Shown here: positions 25,331-38,400 of the stretch, piece after piece
How the letters are laid out: every line of letters starts with the position of its first letter
How positions within the stretch are numbered: position 1 is the first letter of the stretch
NCBI GenBank assembly: GCA_029204225.1
Contig: CM055104.1
Location: 44,344,996 to 44,408,995 of the forward strand
Length of the DNA stretch: 64,000 nt
Direction: 5' to 3'
Source of the DNA: Diphasiastrum complanatum
Taxonomy: Eukaryota; Streptophyta; Lycopodiopsida; Lycopodiales; Lycopodiaceae
Made by a program: the position numbers and the translations under genes
The notes under the pieces: generated by a model
Seen by the model: the letters and a program-made list of their open reading frames with translations, nothing else
The model's database searches: none
What the model was told of the DNA's origin: nothing

Positions 25331-26324
25331 AAATTTAGCTAGATGTAACTTTTTCTTTTAGTCCATTTGGCAGTTATGGACCAAAATTTGAAAGCTCTTT
25401 CATTTCAAGTGAATCAAATGAATACAAGCTTTTGGTGTCTCTCTCTTTCCATAGGGATTCCAATTGCTGTAAAAGTGGTCCTGTGTGATTTGAGTGATCT
25501 GAACAAGCCTAAGCCTTTTCTTTAAGCTTTTAGCTTGGCTTTAAGTTCAGGTGGAGAGTGGCTGACTTTCATCAAAATCCAAGTGGTGAATCAAGAGCCC
25601 TTGCCAAGAAGCTCATTATGTAGTTTCTACTTTGGCAATTTGTAGTAAACCTTGTATATAATTTTATGATTTTAAGCAAGTGCAAACTATATTGCATTGA
25701 TCTTGTTTGGGCATTAAGAAATTTCGTTTTTCTGATTTTTCAGCAATTCTGATACTAGGTTTAAGTGGAACCTAGTATGCTCTAATTGAACTTATACTAA
25801 GGCCAAGGTGAACTGCCACATAGGATTGTTATTGATCTGATTATTAACCCTGATTAATAGACCTCTTCACGCAGAAACTACGTCTTTTTCTTAACCCCAA
25901 AAAAGACCTAATTAAAATCAAATATTAAAGGCAACTAGCTAGAGTTGCATATAGATTATTGGTTTTGCACAATTTCAGTCCAATACATCAAATTTGGCCT
26001 GCATGGAATTTACTAAAGAAAAAAAACTATATCCCATTTCATTTCTCTTCTTGTGCCAAAAACACAACACGCAATTGTGTCCATTGAAATTTGAAATCAC
26101 AAAATGGGTTAAATTATGTGAATGTGTGTAGCTTTCAACTTTACATAATATTACAATATTGTGCAAGTTTGCCGTGGCATAGTGTACTTGACTGGCAAGT
26201 GGCAATTCTTGACGTTGTAAAGGACAATTTTAGTGTTTGTAGCACCCAATTAGGTACACTGACTTGGTATATTACAAATAGCCACATCAAAGTCCTTTGA
26301 CTTCGCCTTGCAGCCATAGAATTG
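25331..26324. other. Sequence 3' of the split gene, no other gene recognised
   Basis: AT-rich sequence immediately downstream (in minus-strand sense) of the TGA at 26325-26327. It must contain the 3' UTR of the membrane-protein gene, but I could not fix a polyadenylation site. Confidence 0.5.
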
Positions 26325-26469
26325 TCAATGTGAATAAATCTTAGTAGGTTCCTCTTCAACAAGATTATCTCTAGGAAGAGATCTCCAGCAACTCAAATTT
26401 TCTTTTGCTTTTACTAGTCCTAGGCAAACACCAAAGCATGCAAAATGCACTGCTATAAGCCCCAAATAC
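26325..26469 (-). CDS. Exon 8 (last) of the membrane-protein gene
   Basis: Acceptor TTTCAG, then 145 bases ending in TGA at 26325-26327. It encodes [20 protein letters not shown], a last membrane segment, then a charged cytosolic-looking tail with EEEP ending KIYSH. The start agrees with the family's WYxxxAxxHxxCxxxxxLV segment. Confidence 0.9.
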
Positions 26470-29400
26470 CTGAAACCAATTTGAGAAGCATGTTAGTAGT
26501 TGGAAGAAAAAATAAGAAAGCTTTGTCAAATATTCAACCTTTACACAAGAAGAACTAGATCATGCAATCAGACAAGATACAGATTCATGCAACTATAGTG
26601 ATCATAATTGGATCAAGCAATGATCGCTCACATAGAGCTCTTACAAACCTTCTACTCTCTCTATCAAAATTGAGCAATAGCTCATGACAGACTCCCAAGA
26701 TCTCTACCCTACAATATTCCATCAAAAACTAGATATTTGTGCCATGTGTCAACAAAATATAGCAAAATAACTACCACAGGCGATAGAAATCGCCTAAGGA
26801 TATTTCTTGATACAAAAGTGAGTGCATGGAACAATGTAGCTCAAGCTATTCCTCTTTCCAACTCGAGTTTGGTTGCATAATTGACTAACAAGCCTGTAAA
26901 TGGTATTCTCTAAGCACAGTGAATAATTTCCAGCTTTGACATATATTATGTCTACTGATAACCATGAGAAAAATAACAAATGTCCAAGCCCAAAATAGCA
27001 AATCTTAAGCCAGACTAGTTTGCTGCATGAATAGATTGTATTTTCTTGTCAAGTTACTGTACTCTTGAAAACTTTGCATGCACGTAAGTGAAAGAGGCAA
27101 CTATCATAAAGAACTATCGTGCAACATATAAGTGTCTAGAATAGAAAGACAACCCAGTTGGTCATGGACGAAATACTTCGTCTTGTTAATCCCTAAACCT
27201 TTCAGTTCATCATGAGGACAAATAGGAGAGAGCTTCATGCTTTATGATGCTGAAATTGTACAAAACTCTATTGCAAGTTTGGTAGGAAAGATTTTCCATT
27301 GGTATCACTAACTAGAATATTGGGCATTACAAAAGCACAAAGCAAATTGATATCTCATTCAGCTATTCAGAAGCTTTAACCTCTTAAAAACTATTCAAAT
27401 AATAGTGACATTTGAATGTGGACAATATCACCTTTCAGAGCCTTTAGCATCTTTGGTGGGACATTGGTATATCGAATTGACATAGTTTGAAATTAGCATA
27501 AGGTTTTTGAACTTACCAACTTAATAGTACACATTCGTGAAACAAATGTAGCGAAGCAAACTTGGTTCTAATGCAACTACGTGTATAATTTAGTATTCCT
27601 GATACCTAATACCTATCACTATTTTTTTTTAATTCTAGGCCTTTTTGTTTTTCCTTAAAGACACCTATTGAAAAAACAGTGTTCGCTCCAGAACAACCCT
27701 AAATTCCAGGACACGATCGGAATGCTGCATTCCAGAATGCAATGCATCTATGGCCAGATTTGTACCTACTCCAAGATTCATTCAGTTCAGTAACTTGTCT
27801 GATTATTGACAATCTTAACATGGAAACATTGACCAAAATAGAGATTGGTTTGTCTATTTGCAATACATTTAAAGAACAAGCCTTGCCTGTTAGCAACAAA
27901 AAGCTTCTAGCCGGCATTGAAAGATGCATCCTCAAGTAATTGGTCCCAAACTACAAGTTTACTACCATTTATTATCACAGCGAACCTAATTCTAAATATA
28001 TTTAAAAGAAAAGGCTAAACAAGTAAGTTGATTTCATTTAAGTTAAAACAAATTACATGAAAAGTTTTGGGACACTTAAGGTAGTATAGAGGATACTGCA
28101 TATAGTGTAAATATCATCCCAGAAAAAACTCTACAAAGATAGCGCTCTGCCTTCTTATAAGAATTTAACAGTAATGTGATGTTTCAACGCCAGTCAACAT
28201 AGCATTCATCCAACAAGGCCCCTAAAATGCTTTCAAGCAAGTCGTGTCCACAGATCAATTCTACAAAAACAATTACAAATAGTGTATGATGAATGCAAGA
28301 CTTACCACAGAGGTGCCCAAGGGGTTGATATATCCAGAAATGGGTAAGGCCACCTGTATTGAACGACACCAGTATGTGTTATGCCACTGGACTTACAAAC
28401 AAGTTAAATAAAGCAAGTCCTGTTAGAAAACACATCAGTACATGGGAAATATATAAAGTATCAAAATATCCGTGCATTGATAATTTGCATTAGAATGTCC
28501 CATTTCAAATTTCAAACAGATCAGCAAGCTGAACTTTCATAACTGATTGCAAGCACAAAATGTGTAATCTGTTGCACAAATAAAGGACCCAAAAAACCAG
28601 CATGACTGCCATCAATAATCAGTATAGCCCCTGAAGTGTATCGTGATCCCAACATTGTGCCTCTTAAGACATTATATGCCAGTATAAATATAAGATAATC
28701 CCACTGTATAAGGTCTACTCTCATCCCACTAGATCCTAAAGTAGCAAAAGTTCACACCAAAGAGACACTGAAAATGCTAGTTTGCACTGTGGACTCTATC
28801 AGTAAAATATGGCAAAAGGCCAGTCAGCTACTATTGAGATACAAAAGAAAACCTAAGCCATGGCCATCCAGTTATTCCAAGAGAACTGCATAAATTACAT
28901 GGCAAATGTGTAGTTCATCTGAAACAGTTTGAATGCTACAATTTCTTAAGCAATCTTCAAAGCAAAAAAGTGAGATTTTTACCACTGCAATCCTAGCAAG
29001 TGTACAGACCATTGGAAAACGACATACAGTATACTCCATAACGCAAAATAAGCACCTCGAAACCATGGGAAGGGCTGCCATAAGGGACGATCAGAGCAGT
29101 TAGAAGCTATGTGTATGCATGATAAGCTTAATACTGTATCTTTTCGAAATCACTTATGAACTAATTTAAATACAACAAACTTTTTGAACATAAACTCTCC
29201 AAATTAAACCACCCTCATATTAAAATACTGTACAAGTAAGCTTATACTTCTCAATCTATAGAGGAAGAATTTATTATCAGCGTGCTGAATAATCTCACCA
29301 TGCTGTTCAAAGAGATCTCTCCCATCAACAAGATGGCATTTACTCCATGCATGTTTACATTTAGCTGAAAATTCTCAAAAAGAAAAACGTGTCAGAGGAA

Positions 29401-32400
29401 AACAGTACTGGAGACTTATGATAATTGAACATAATATTGCATGAAGCATCTCATATGACAATAATAGACAGCAACTGAACAATCATATACCAATCTCAAA
29501 TTACGAACATCAATGAGCTGAGCATCAGACAAATCACAGGAACTGCATATGAATCATCAATGGACTTCCGTGTGGCCTCGTCAATAAGTCATTCGTCCTA
29601 TTGGACCAATAGTTTAATTGATGCCACACGTAGTTGAAGACAATAAGTAACATGACAAGGATGCAAAAAGGACCATAGTACTTGGAACATAGTGATCCCA
29701 AACAAACAAGCAAAGCAAAGCCTGAGATAAAGATCCTATGCCTCGTATGTCTCTATGATGCTGCTATAACCTCTATTAATGACCCCGTGTTAGAAGAATG
29801 ACATCACAAATGCCAGATAGAAATGCTGTCATTTAAAAGCACTAAGAATGACATAAAGATCCTATGCATCGTAAATCTCTACATACTTGCAGTGTCTAGC
29901 AACAACGGTACTATGAGCTGCTAAATCCTCTCTTAATGACCCCCAGCTAGAAGAATGACATCACAAGTGCCAGATAGAAATGCTGCCAATGTCATTTGAA
30001 AGCACTAAAAAATCTTGGATATGTTGGAGAGTAGCCATGTGTTAGAAGAAAAAGGGAGACCAGTACTAATGCTCACTTGACTATTAAGCTACAATCTGCT
30101 AAGCACAAATGTTGATCTGAATTTCAACCAGAAGGACACAAATTGTTGAAAAAACTCCTCCAAAATGCCGTTGGGAAAAGCCTCTAAAATATGAATAAGA
30201 TATTATGCAGGTCCCAACTGTCGAAAATCAGTGGGAATGAGCGGAAGCTGATGAGCGAGCTTGGTGTAGGCTCGGAAGCGCCACAAACAACAGCAAAACG
30301 AACAAAAGGAATGATTCAGACAAATGCTCAATGAAACAATACAGTAGTGAGACTGAGAATTTGCACTCTGATTAATATCAAACAGTAAGTACAATGCTTG
30401 AAGTGATAACTTTAGCTTACAGTCGTTGAGCGTGATAACGCTGGCTACAGTGACTCGAATGATCAGAAGTAGTTTTCTGATGAAGATTCTAGGATTGATA
30501 TACTACAAAATATTTACAACTACCTTTTGTTGCAGTTATTACAACTGCCTCATTACAGTTAATGCATGTACAAAGTGGGCGGACTGTCAACGCAAAGTCG
30601 TTGGTTGGATTTTAGACCGACAGTATCAAAATTTACAGGTATCGAAAATATACACTGACTCAAAAAATATAGAATTTTTCAAGTCGATCCGGTATCGAAA
30701 AATTCTAGAAAATTCGATCCTGAATTTTTCGATCCTCTGCTCAGGAATTCAAGCCTTCTGTTTCTAGTTTTTCAGGATGCCCATTATTGAATGGATTTGA
30801 GGCTGAGCATCGAATTCCAACACTCCCCCTTATTGTGGATCCTGAAAACTTAACATGTCGTTGAATCTGAGATGTTGCTCCTTTGACAGAGCCTCTGTGA
30901 AGTAATCTGCTGCCATTGATTTTGTCTTGCAGTAGACTAAGGATACCTCCTTGCTTTGCACTTTCTCTCTCAAATAGTGATATATGATTTGATATGCTTG
31001 CTTTGAGAATGAAATCTCGGATTGAGAGTGAGAGCTATGGTGCTTTGGTTGTCACAAAAGATGGTCGTTGGATGTGACTGTGCAAGGTCGATTTCTGCTA
31101 GTAGGTGCCTCAGCCAAATTGCCTCCTTGGTAGCATTCATGGCAACAATGTATTCTGATTCAGTTGATGACAATGCTACTGAGGTCTGCTTTCGGCTGTT
31201 CCAAGAAATTGGGCCTTGATTGTATAAAAATACAAATCCAGAAGTAGACCTTCTGGTATCGATATCTCCTGCCCAATTCGCATCTGTGTATCCTTCAAGT
31301 ATGTTGGTAGGTTGGCTGCCTCCATAACAGATGCTAAGATGTTTGGTTGACTGGATGTACTTCATGACTTTTGTGAGTGCTTTCCAATGGGTTAGACCTG
31401 GGTTTGATAGGAACTAGCTAAGTGAACTGATCTAATGTGCAATCACCTCAGATTGAGGAGATTGTTCCTTTGACAACTTCAGTCCAGGGTCGAGTGGAAA
31501 GAGACTCGGTTTGCAGTTGGCCATTCCATACTTCTCCAGCACGTCGGTGAGGTGTCTTTGCTTCAGTCTGCTGGATCGAATTCGGAAAATTTCGATTCCG
31601 AGACAATAGTGGGCTGGACCCATATCAGTCATATTGTACCCCTTGGCCAGCATGCATTTCCTTTCCTTCATCAGATTCAAATTGTTACTGAATAATAGTG
31701 TATCATCTACATAGAGAGTGATGATGATGAAGAAATTCGATACAGACTTGAGGTAGACATTCGATTCTATTGAGTTTGGAATAAAACCATTCTCAATAAG
31801 GAATGCATTTATTTTTTGGAACCACGCTCTGGGTGACTGTTTCAGCCCATAGAGTGCCTTGTGAATTTTGCACACAAGGTGTTGCTTACCCCTCAGCTCG
31901 TATCCTTCCGGCTGTGACATAAAAATTTCTTCTTCAATGGTCCCGTTGAGGAAAGCGGTCTAGACATCCATTTGATGGACTTCGAGATTTGCTGCGGCTA
32001 CAAAAGAGAGTAGCAAACGGATCGAAGCATGCTTGACGACTGGGCTGAAGGTCTCAGAATAATTTAGATCTGGAATCTGGGAATAGCCTTTGGCGACCTG
32101 TCGCGGAAGCGAGACTGTTTCGTGTTCGTCTTCTTCTTCTTATTCGCGAACAATTTTCTGTCTTTGAATTTTCTTTTTGCGCGGAAGCCTTTACAAGATC
32201 CCAGACACGCGACTGCACATCACAGAACACATTCTATTCTAGCAATCAAGGCACACAGCACAAGACAAGGAGATATACGAAAATAGAGCGACTATATTAT
32301 CAGTTTGGTTTTGGAGCGAGATCGTCAGTGTCTCACTCGTTGGCGGATTGACACTCTGCTCTTACACTGTGTTCTGCTCGTTGGCCAACTTTCATGCACA

Positions 32401-35400
32401 GTTATGGTATTTTTACTTTCTTGCTCTATTCGCTACATCTCTCTCTGTCTCTTACAGATCTCTGTCAAATTTTGATGCGATGTTATGATCCAGAGAGGAT
32501 AGTTTATACCTCCACTGTGTGGAGTCTTACAGGATAGCTAGACATAGAATCACAAGACTAGTTAATGCTAATCAACTAGTTAGTTAGTCTCCGTCGTTGC
32601 TATTCGTTTCAGCTGCGCGTGAAGCCCATTGAGCTGCCAGCTGGCAGCGCGAAAGATTTCTCTTCATTTGTTTCGTAATCTCTCGTTTGCTTTCGTTCTT
32701 TTCGTAGTTTTCGTTTTTGCGTCCCTTTGCGATCTGCGGTCCTGGAAGTGTGTTTATGATTCGCGAATCGTTCGTGTTTCGAGTCAAAGACACGTTGACT
32801 GTCGCGAATTGTTCTCGTTCGACCTTCGTTTCTTGTTCGTGCTGCGACAAAGTTGCAGGAGTTCACCAATTCTGACACTCCCTCTTGAACCTTGCAGCTT
32901 TGTTCGTTCAATCCAATTGTCTTTTTTTGCTTGGCAAAGAGTGGCTTGTCGAGCGGTTTCGTAAGGAGATCTGCAATCATACTTTCTGATTTTATGAACT
33001 GGACCTGGAGCTCTCCTTTTGAGATCAAATCTCGAATGTGATGGTACTTCAGAGGTATGTGCTTCGTCTTTGGAAGACAGGATCTCGAGACAGATAGATG
33101 GCACTCTGAGAGTCCATCATCATCGTGCTTGGCCCCTCTTGTGGTATCCCGATTGCCTCCAACATCATTTGTAGCCACACTACCTCATTCGCCACTTTCA
33201 AGGCTGCGACATACTCAGCTTCACAGGAGGATTGAGCCACCAAGGTTTGCTTTTTGCATATCCAGCTGATTGCAGCTCCGCACGCTATTGTGCATCCTCC
33301 AGTAATGGACTTGCTGTCATCTTTGCAGCTCGCCCAGCTCGCATCTGTAGTGATGCAGCTCGAATCCTTTCTCTTCGTTTCTAGATCTGCAGGTTAATCC
33401 CATATTCTGGGTACCCTTCAGATACTGTAGGATTCGTTTGGCCATTTGCCAATGTGCTAGGCCAGGATTGGAACAAATTGGCTCAATGCGTAAACAGATA
33501 AAGCCAGATCGGGTCTCGTACAAATTGTCAAGTACATCAGACTACCGATTAAGTCCTGGTAGGGTATACCTGCCATCTTCTGTTCTTCCTCTTCTGTTTT
33601 TGGGCAATCCTGTTTCGTAAGTTTGGCTCCAGCTATCATTGGTGTGGCTTTCTCTTTGTAGTCCATCATGTGGTACTGCTTCAGCACTTTTATGGCATAT
33701 TCTGACTGACTCAAGTGCATTTCACCATTTGTTCGATCTCTTCTGATCTCCAGCCCTAGGCATTTTGTTGCTTCTCCAAGATCTGTGATTTCGTAGCTTT
33801 CAGAAATCTGACTCTTCGTGTCTTTGATCAGCATCAAGGAATTTCCTATCATCAGCGAATCATCCACGAAAATGGTCAGTATCACAAAATCCTTTCCTAC
33901 TCCTTTGATGTAGACATTGCAGTCTGGTTGAGTAGGATTGAAGTCTAGAGACTTCAGAAGACCATCAAGCTTTTTGTACCAAGCTCGTGATGCATGTTTT
34001 CGACCGTAGATGCATCTCTCCAATCGAGAGACATTGTCTGTTGTTGGGGTCTTCGTAGCCTTCAGGTTGCTTCATGAAAATTTCCTCCTCTAGATCTCCG
34101 TGGAGATCACGTCAATCTGGTGAATTTCCAGATTGTACTGTGTGGCGTATGCAAGGAGTAGCCTTATGCTTGTCATCTTGACTATGGGCGAATATGTGTT
34201 GAAATAGTCAACACCATATCTCTGCGTGTAGCCCTTTGCGACAAGCCTTGCTTTGTAGTGGCCAATAGTGCCATTTGATTTTAGCTTTTTCTTGTACACC
34301 CACTTGCAGTCGACTACTTTTGTTTTCTGGCAGTGGCTCTAATTTCCATGCCTCGTTTCGCCTCATCGACTCGATCTACTCTGACATTGCCTGCTTCCAG
34401 AATTCTCCCTCTGGACTCTGGATAGCTTCTTGGTATGTTGTTGGCTCCTCTGCAAAGCTGCAGTACTCAAACTGCGTGTCTTCGCTCCATTGAAGATTGT
34501 CAGAATAGCGGTTTGGACGTCTTCTTTGTCTTGTTGACCTTCGAGGTTGGTTTCGCCGCTGCTCGAATATTTCTTGTTCGTGGGGTCGATCCTCTGCTTC
34601 TTGCTGCTCTGGAGTCTGGGGCTCTGCATTCTGATTTGATGTTTGTCCTCGATCTCCCTCTTGAATAGGCAGCAATGTGAAGATCTCATGGCCTCTTTCG
34701 TCTTTCAGTCCAGGGAATGTGCACTCGTCGAACTTTACATCTCTGCTCGAAACAACCTTCTTCGTGGTTGGATCGTAGAGTCTGTACACATGTGTTCCGT
34801 TCGAGTAGTCGACCATGATTGTTTGCTCAGATTTGTCATCGAGCTTGCTTCTCTTTTCCTTTGGAATGTGCTTGTATGCTGCACATCCAAACATTCGTAC
34901 GTATGACAAATCAGGCTTTCTGCCTGTCCACATTTCGTATGGTGTTTTGTTTTCCAGCGTTGTCGTTGTAGATCTGTTCTGCAGGTGTATTGCTGCAGCT
35001 ATTGCCTCAGCCCAGAATTGACCTGGCAATTGAGCCTGTGCCATCATGCATCTGACTCCTTCAACTAGCGTTCTGTTTCTTCTTTCTGCCACACCGTTGT
35101 ATTCTGGTGCAGGAGTGAACTGGTGTTCAATCCCCTGTTCTTCGCAGAATCTTGAGAATTCTGTGCTTTTGTATTCACCTCCATTGTCAGATCTAAGGAT
35201 CTGTATCTTTTTCGAGGTGTGTCGCTCTGCAAATGCCACGAACTTCTTGAAAGAATCAAACACTTCGGATTTCTTCTTCAAGTAGTAGATCGTGGTCATC
35301 CGGCTATAATCATCTATGAACGTTAAAAAATATCTCGAACCTGAGAGCAAATCTACTTTCATCGGTCCACAGACATCCGAGTGGACGAGCTCAAGGACTT

Positions 35401-38400
35401 CCTTGGCTCTTCTTCCCTCGTGTGTGAATGGATTCCGATGTTGCTTGCCTTTCTAACAAGCTTCGCAGAACTCAGCCTCGAGCTTGAGACCTGAGACAGT
35501 GTCCTTTCTGCTCATGTCATACAGGCTCCGCATGTTCAGATGATACATTCTCCTATGCCAAACTTGATCTTCGTTTTCTGAAGCATTTAATATGCTATCA
35601 GAGTTTCTGATTATTTTGGCCTAGTAGAGGTTTCCTTCTCTGCATCCGACCGTCAGCAACTCGTTTGTCGTCTTCTCGATCATACGGCAAGTGTTGTCGT
35701 CGAACATAACTCGAATGCCTAGATCTGCCATCTTGGAGACAGATAGCAGATCCCTTCTGAGTGAGGGCATATAAAGTGCTCCTGGCAGCTTTGCTTGGCC
35801 TGACAATGTTCGTAGCTATAGAGAGCTGATGCCTTTGACATCGTGTCTGCTTCCATCGCCTAGAATCACCGCTCTGTCGTTTTCGAGTTCGCGAAAGTTG
35901 ATCAAGATCTTCTTGTTGCAGGTTATGTGAGATGTTGCTCCTGAATTGATGACTACATCGTAGTCGTGTTCAGAGTAGCTTGTCGAAGCTTCATCGAGTA
36001 TCGTGAAAGCTTCGTCACCTCTTTCAGCATCCTTTGATGACTCTGCAACGTTTGCCTTTTCAGCTTTGTTTTTTCTTTTTGGGTTGAATCTACAATCGTA
36101 TGCAGAATGCCCTTTCTTCTTGCAGTGCATATTGTTGGATTGAACCAGCATTTGTTGGTCGTATGGCCTTGTTTGTGGCAGTGATCGCAGGAAGAAGATT
36201 GTTGATTCGAGGACTTCGTCTTCTCGAATCTTGGCTTGTTTTTGTTCTTCTTCTTTCCTTTTGTGAAGAGAGCTTTCTCTTGATCACTGCTTCCCTCTCC
36301 ATCGTCTCTCATCAGCGACATGACTGACTGCTTTGTCGAATGTCATATCTGGTAGACTCAGTATGAGCATTCTCAACGGCTGATAGGACGTCGATAGAGA
36401 TTTCATGAAGTACATCAGCTGCTATGGTGCTGGGACCTGGTGCTCCTGTCCTGATGCAGCGAGTTGAGCGAAGATCGTTCTGATCTTCTCAACGTGCTGA
36501 TCCAACTGGTTGCCATCCCACCGTATGGATTGCAGCTGATTGTGAAGATGCATGACTGAAGCTGCAGTCCTCACTTCATACTTCTGCTTTAATCTTTCCC
36601 ATGCTGCATGGCTGCTTTCGCAGTCCTCAATCTGCATGAGTAGATCTTCGTTTATGGACGAAACGATGATCGCCATTGCGCGCTCATCCTTTCTGATCCA
36701 TTCAGCTCTCCTCGGGTCTCCCTCTGGAGGCTGCACCTCTGAGAGCTCGGTCACCGACCAAATGCCTTCGCCCTTCAAGAGTGTTTTGATTTTGAATTTC
36801 CAGATTCTGTAATTTGCGCCATCAAGACTGATTGCTACTCTGGTCTGGATTGTCGTAGCCATATTGTGTTGTCTGGTAGATTCATTGCTGGAATATCAGC
36901 AGTGACAACCTGTTGGCTCTGATACCATGTCGCGGAAGCGAGACTGTTTTTTGTTCGTCTTCTTCTTCTTATTCGCGAACAATTTTCTGTCTTTGAATTT
37001 TCTTTTTGCGCGGAAGCCTTTACAGAATCCTAGACACTCGACTGCACATCACAGAACACATTCTATTCTAGCAATCAAGACACACAGCACAAGACAAAGA
37101 GATACACGAAAATAGAGCGACTATATTATCAGTTTGGTTTTGGAGCGAGATCGTCAGCGTCTCGCTCGTTGGCGGATTGACACTCTGCTCTTATGCTGTG
37201 TTCTGCTCGTTGGCAAACTTTCATGCACAGCTATGGTATTTTTACTTTTCTTGCTCTATTCGCTACGTCTCTCTCTGTCTCTTACAGATCTCTGTCAAAT
37301 TCTGATGCAATGTTATGATCCAGAGAGGCTAGTTTATACCTCCACTGTGTGGAGTCTTACAGGATAGCTAGACGTAGAATCACAAGACTAGTTAACGCTA
37401 ATCAACTAGTTAGTTAGTCTTCGTCGTTGCTATTCGTTTCAGCTGCGCGTGAAGCCCGTTGAGCTGCCAGCTGGCAGCGCGAAAGATTTCTCTTCGTTTG
37501 TTTCGTAATCTCTCGTTTGCTTTCGTTCTTTTCGTTTCTTTTTGTAGTTTTCGTTTTTGCGTCCCTTTGCGGTTTGCTGTCCTGGAGGTGTGTTCACGAT
37601 TCGCGAATCGTTCGTGTTTCGAGTCAAAGACACGTTGACTGTCGCGAATTGTTCTCGTTCGACCTTCGTATCTTGTTCGTGCTGCGACAAAGTTGCAGGA
37701 GTTCACCAATTCTGACACGACCAGCCTGGCTTTGTATCGATTCAGCCTTCCTTCAGCATCATACTTCGCCTTGAATATCCATTTGCATGGAATCGGATTT
37801 CTTCCTTTTGGCAGCTCAGTGATTGTCCACGTTTGATTTCAGTGTTCGTCGCTGCTTTCCATTGATCAGCATCAGGTGTAGACATCGCCTCCGAAACTGA
37901 ATTTGGTTCCTGCACGAAGTAGCACGCTGCATCGTCCATAAATCTGGATGGAGGCTGTCTTGGTCGATTTGATCTTCTTGGCTAAATTTCGAACCCCTGC
38001 TGTTCGGGCTCATTTTTCGAGTTTGTATCGATTTCTTGATTTTTGATCCTGGAATCTTTTCCGATACATGGATCAGAAATTTCTTTGATACTTGGATAGG
38101 AAATTTCTCGAGCTTTTCCCTTGTGGTTGATAAATCGATCTTCCACAAAAATGACATCTCTGCTCGTGAATGATTTTTCTGTTTCCAAATTGTAGAGCTT
38201 GTATGCCTTGTGATATGGGGAGTAGCCAACGAAAATCGATTTTGTGCTTTTGTCATCCAGCTTCTTCCTCAGATCTTCAAGGATCTGAGCATAAGCAATG
38301 CAACCAAACACTCTAATATTTTTGAGTGATGATTTCGATCATGTCCACACCTCATACGGTGTCTTGCCATTCAGGGCTTTGGTAATGGATCGATTTTGTA

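Larger units (their letters stand above)
32094..37722 (-). mobile_element. Nested full-length Copia element with both LTRs and target-site duplication
   Basis: A structurally complete element in minus orientation: 5' LTR 36928-37717, primer-binding site 36915-36927, gag (36.3-36.86 kb), zinc-knuckle and protease region (35.8-36.2 kb), integrase (34.9-35.7 kb), RT (33.45-34.3 kb), RNase H (33.05-33.25 kb), polypurine tract next to 32878 and 3' LTR 32099-32877. A perfect 5-bp duplication, cgacc, flanks it (32094-32098 and 37718-37722). The order integrase before RT makes it Copia. The LTRs differ by roughly 4% over the first 430 bases compared by eye, mostly transitions. That suggests an insertion some millions of years old, depending on the rate assumed. 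The coding region is broken at several places. It sits inside the RT of the older Copia element and in sense with the host gene. Confidence 0.95.

Noticed and set aside
27699-27939. Overlapping 65- and 78-codon frames on both strands in intron 7
   Set aside because: No similarity, no splice support, and the intron is otherwise unremarkable.
28184-29081. Minus-strand frames of 61-69 codons at 28.18-28.37, 28.52-28.72 and 28.87-29.08 kb as separate small genes
   Set aside because: The first and last overlap exons 7 and 6 in the wrong frame. The middle one lies in intron 6 with no homology.
29727-30010. CRISPR-like array from the repeated 20-base blocks
   Set aside because: Only two long units with no regular spacers, in a eukaryotic intron; it is a tandem duplication.
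32599-33270. Arg/Thr- and Phe/Val-rich open frames over the nested element's LTR (about 32.6-33.2 kb and 37.4-37.7 kb) as genes
   Set aside because: They occur in both LTR copies and have no homology; chance frames in GC-richer LTR sequence.
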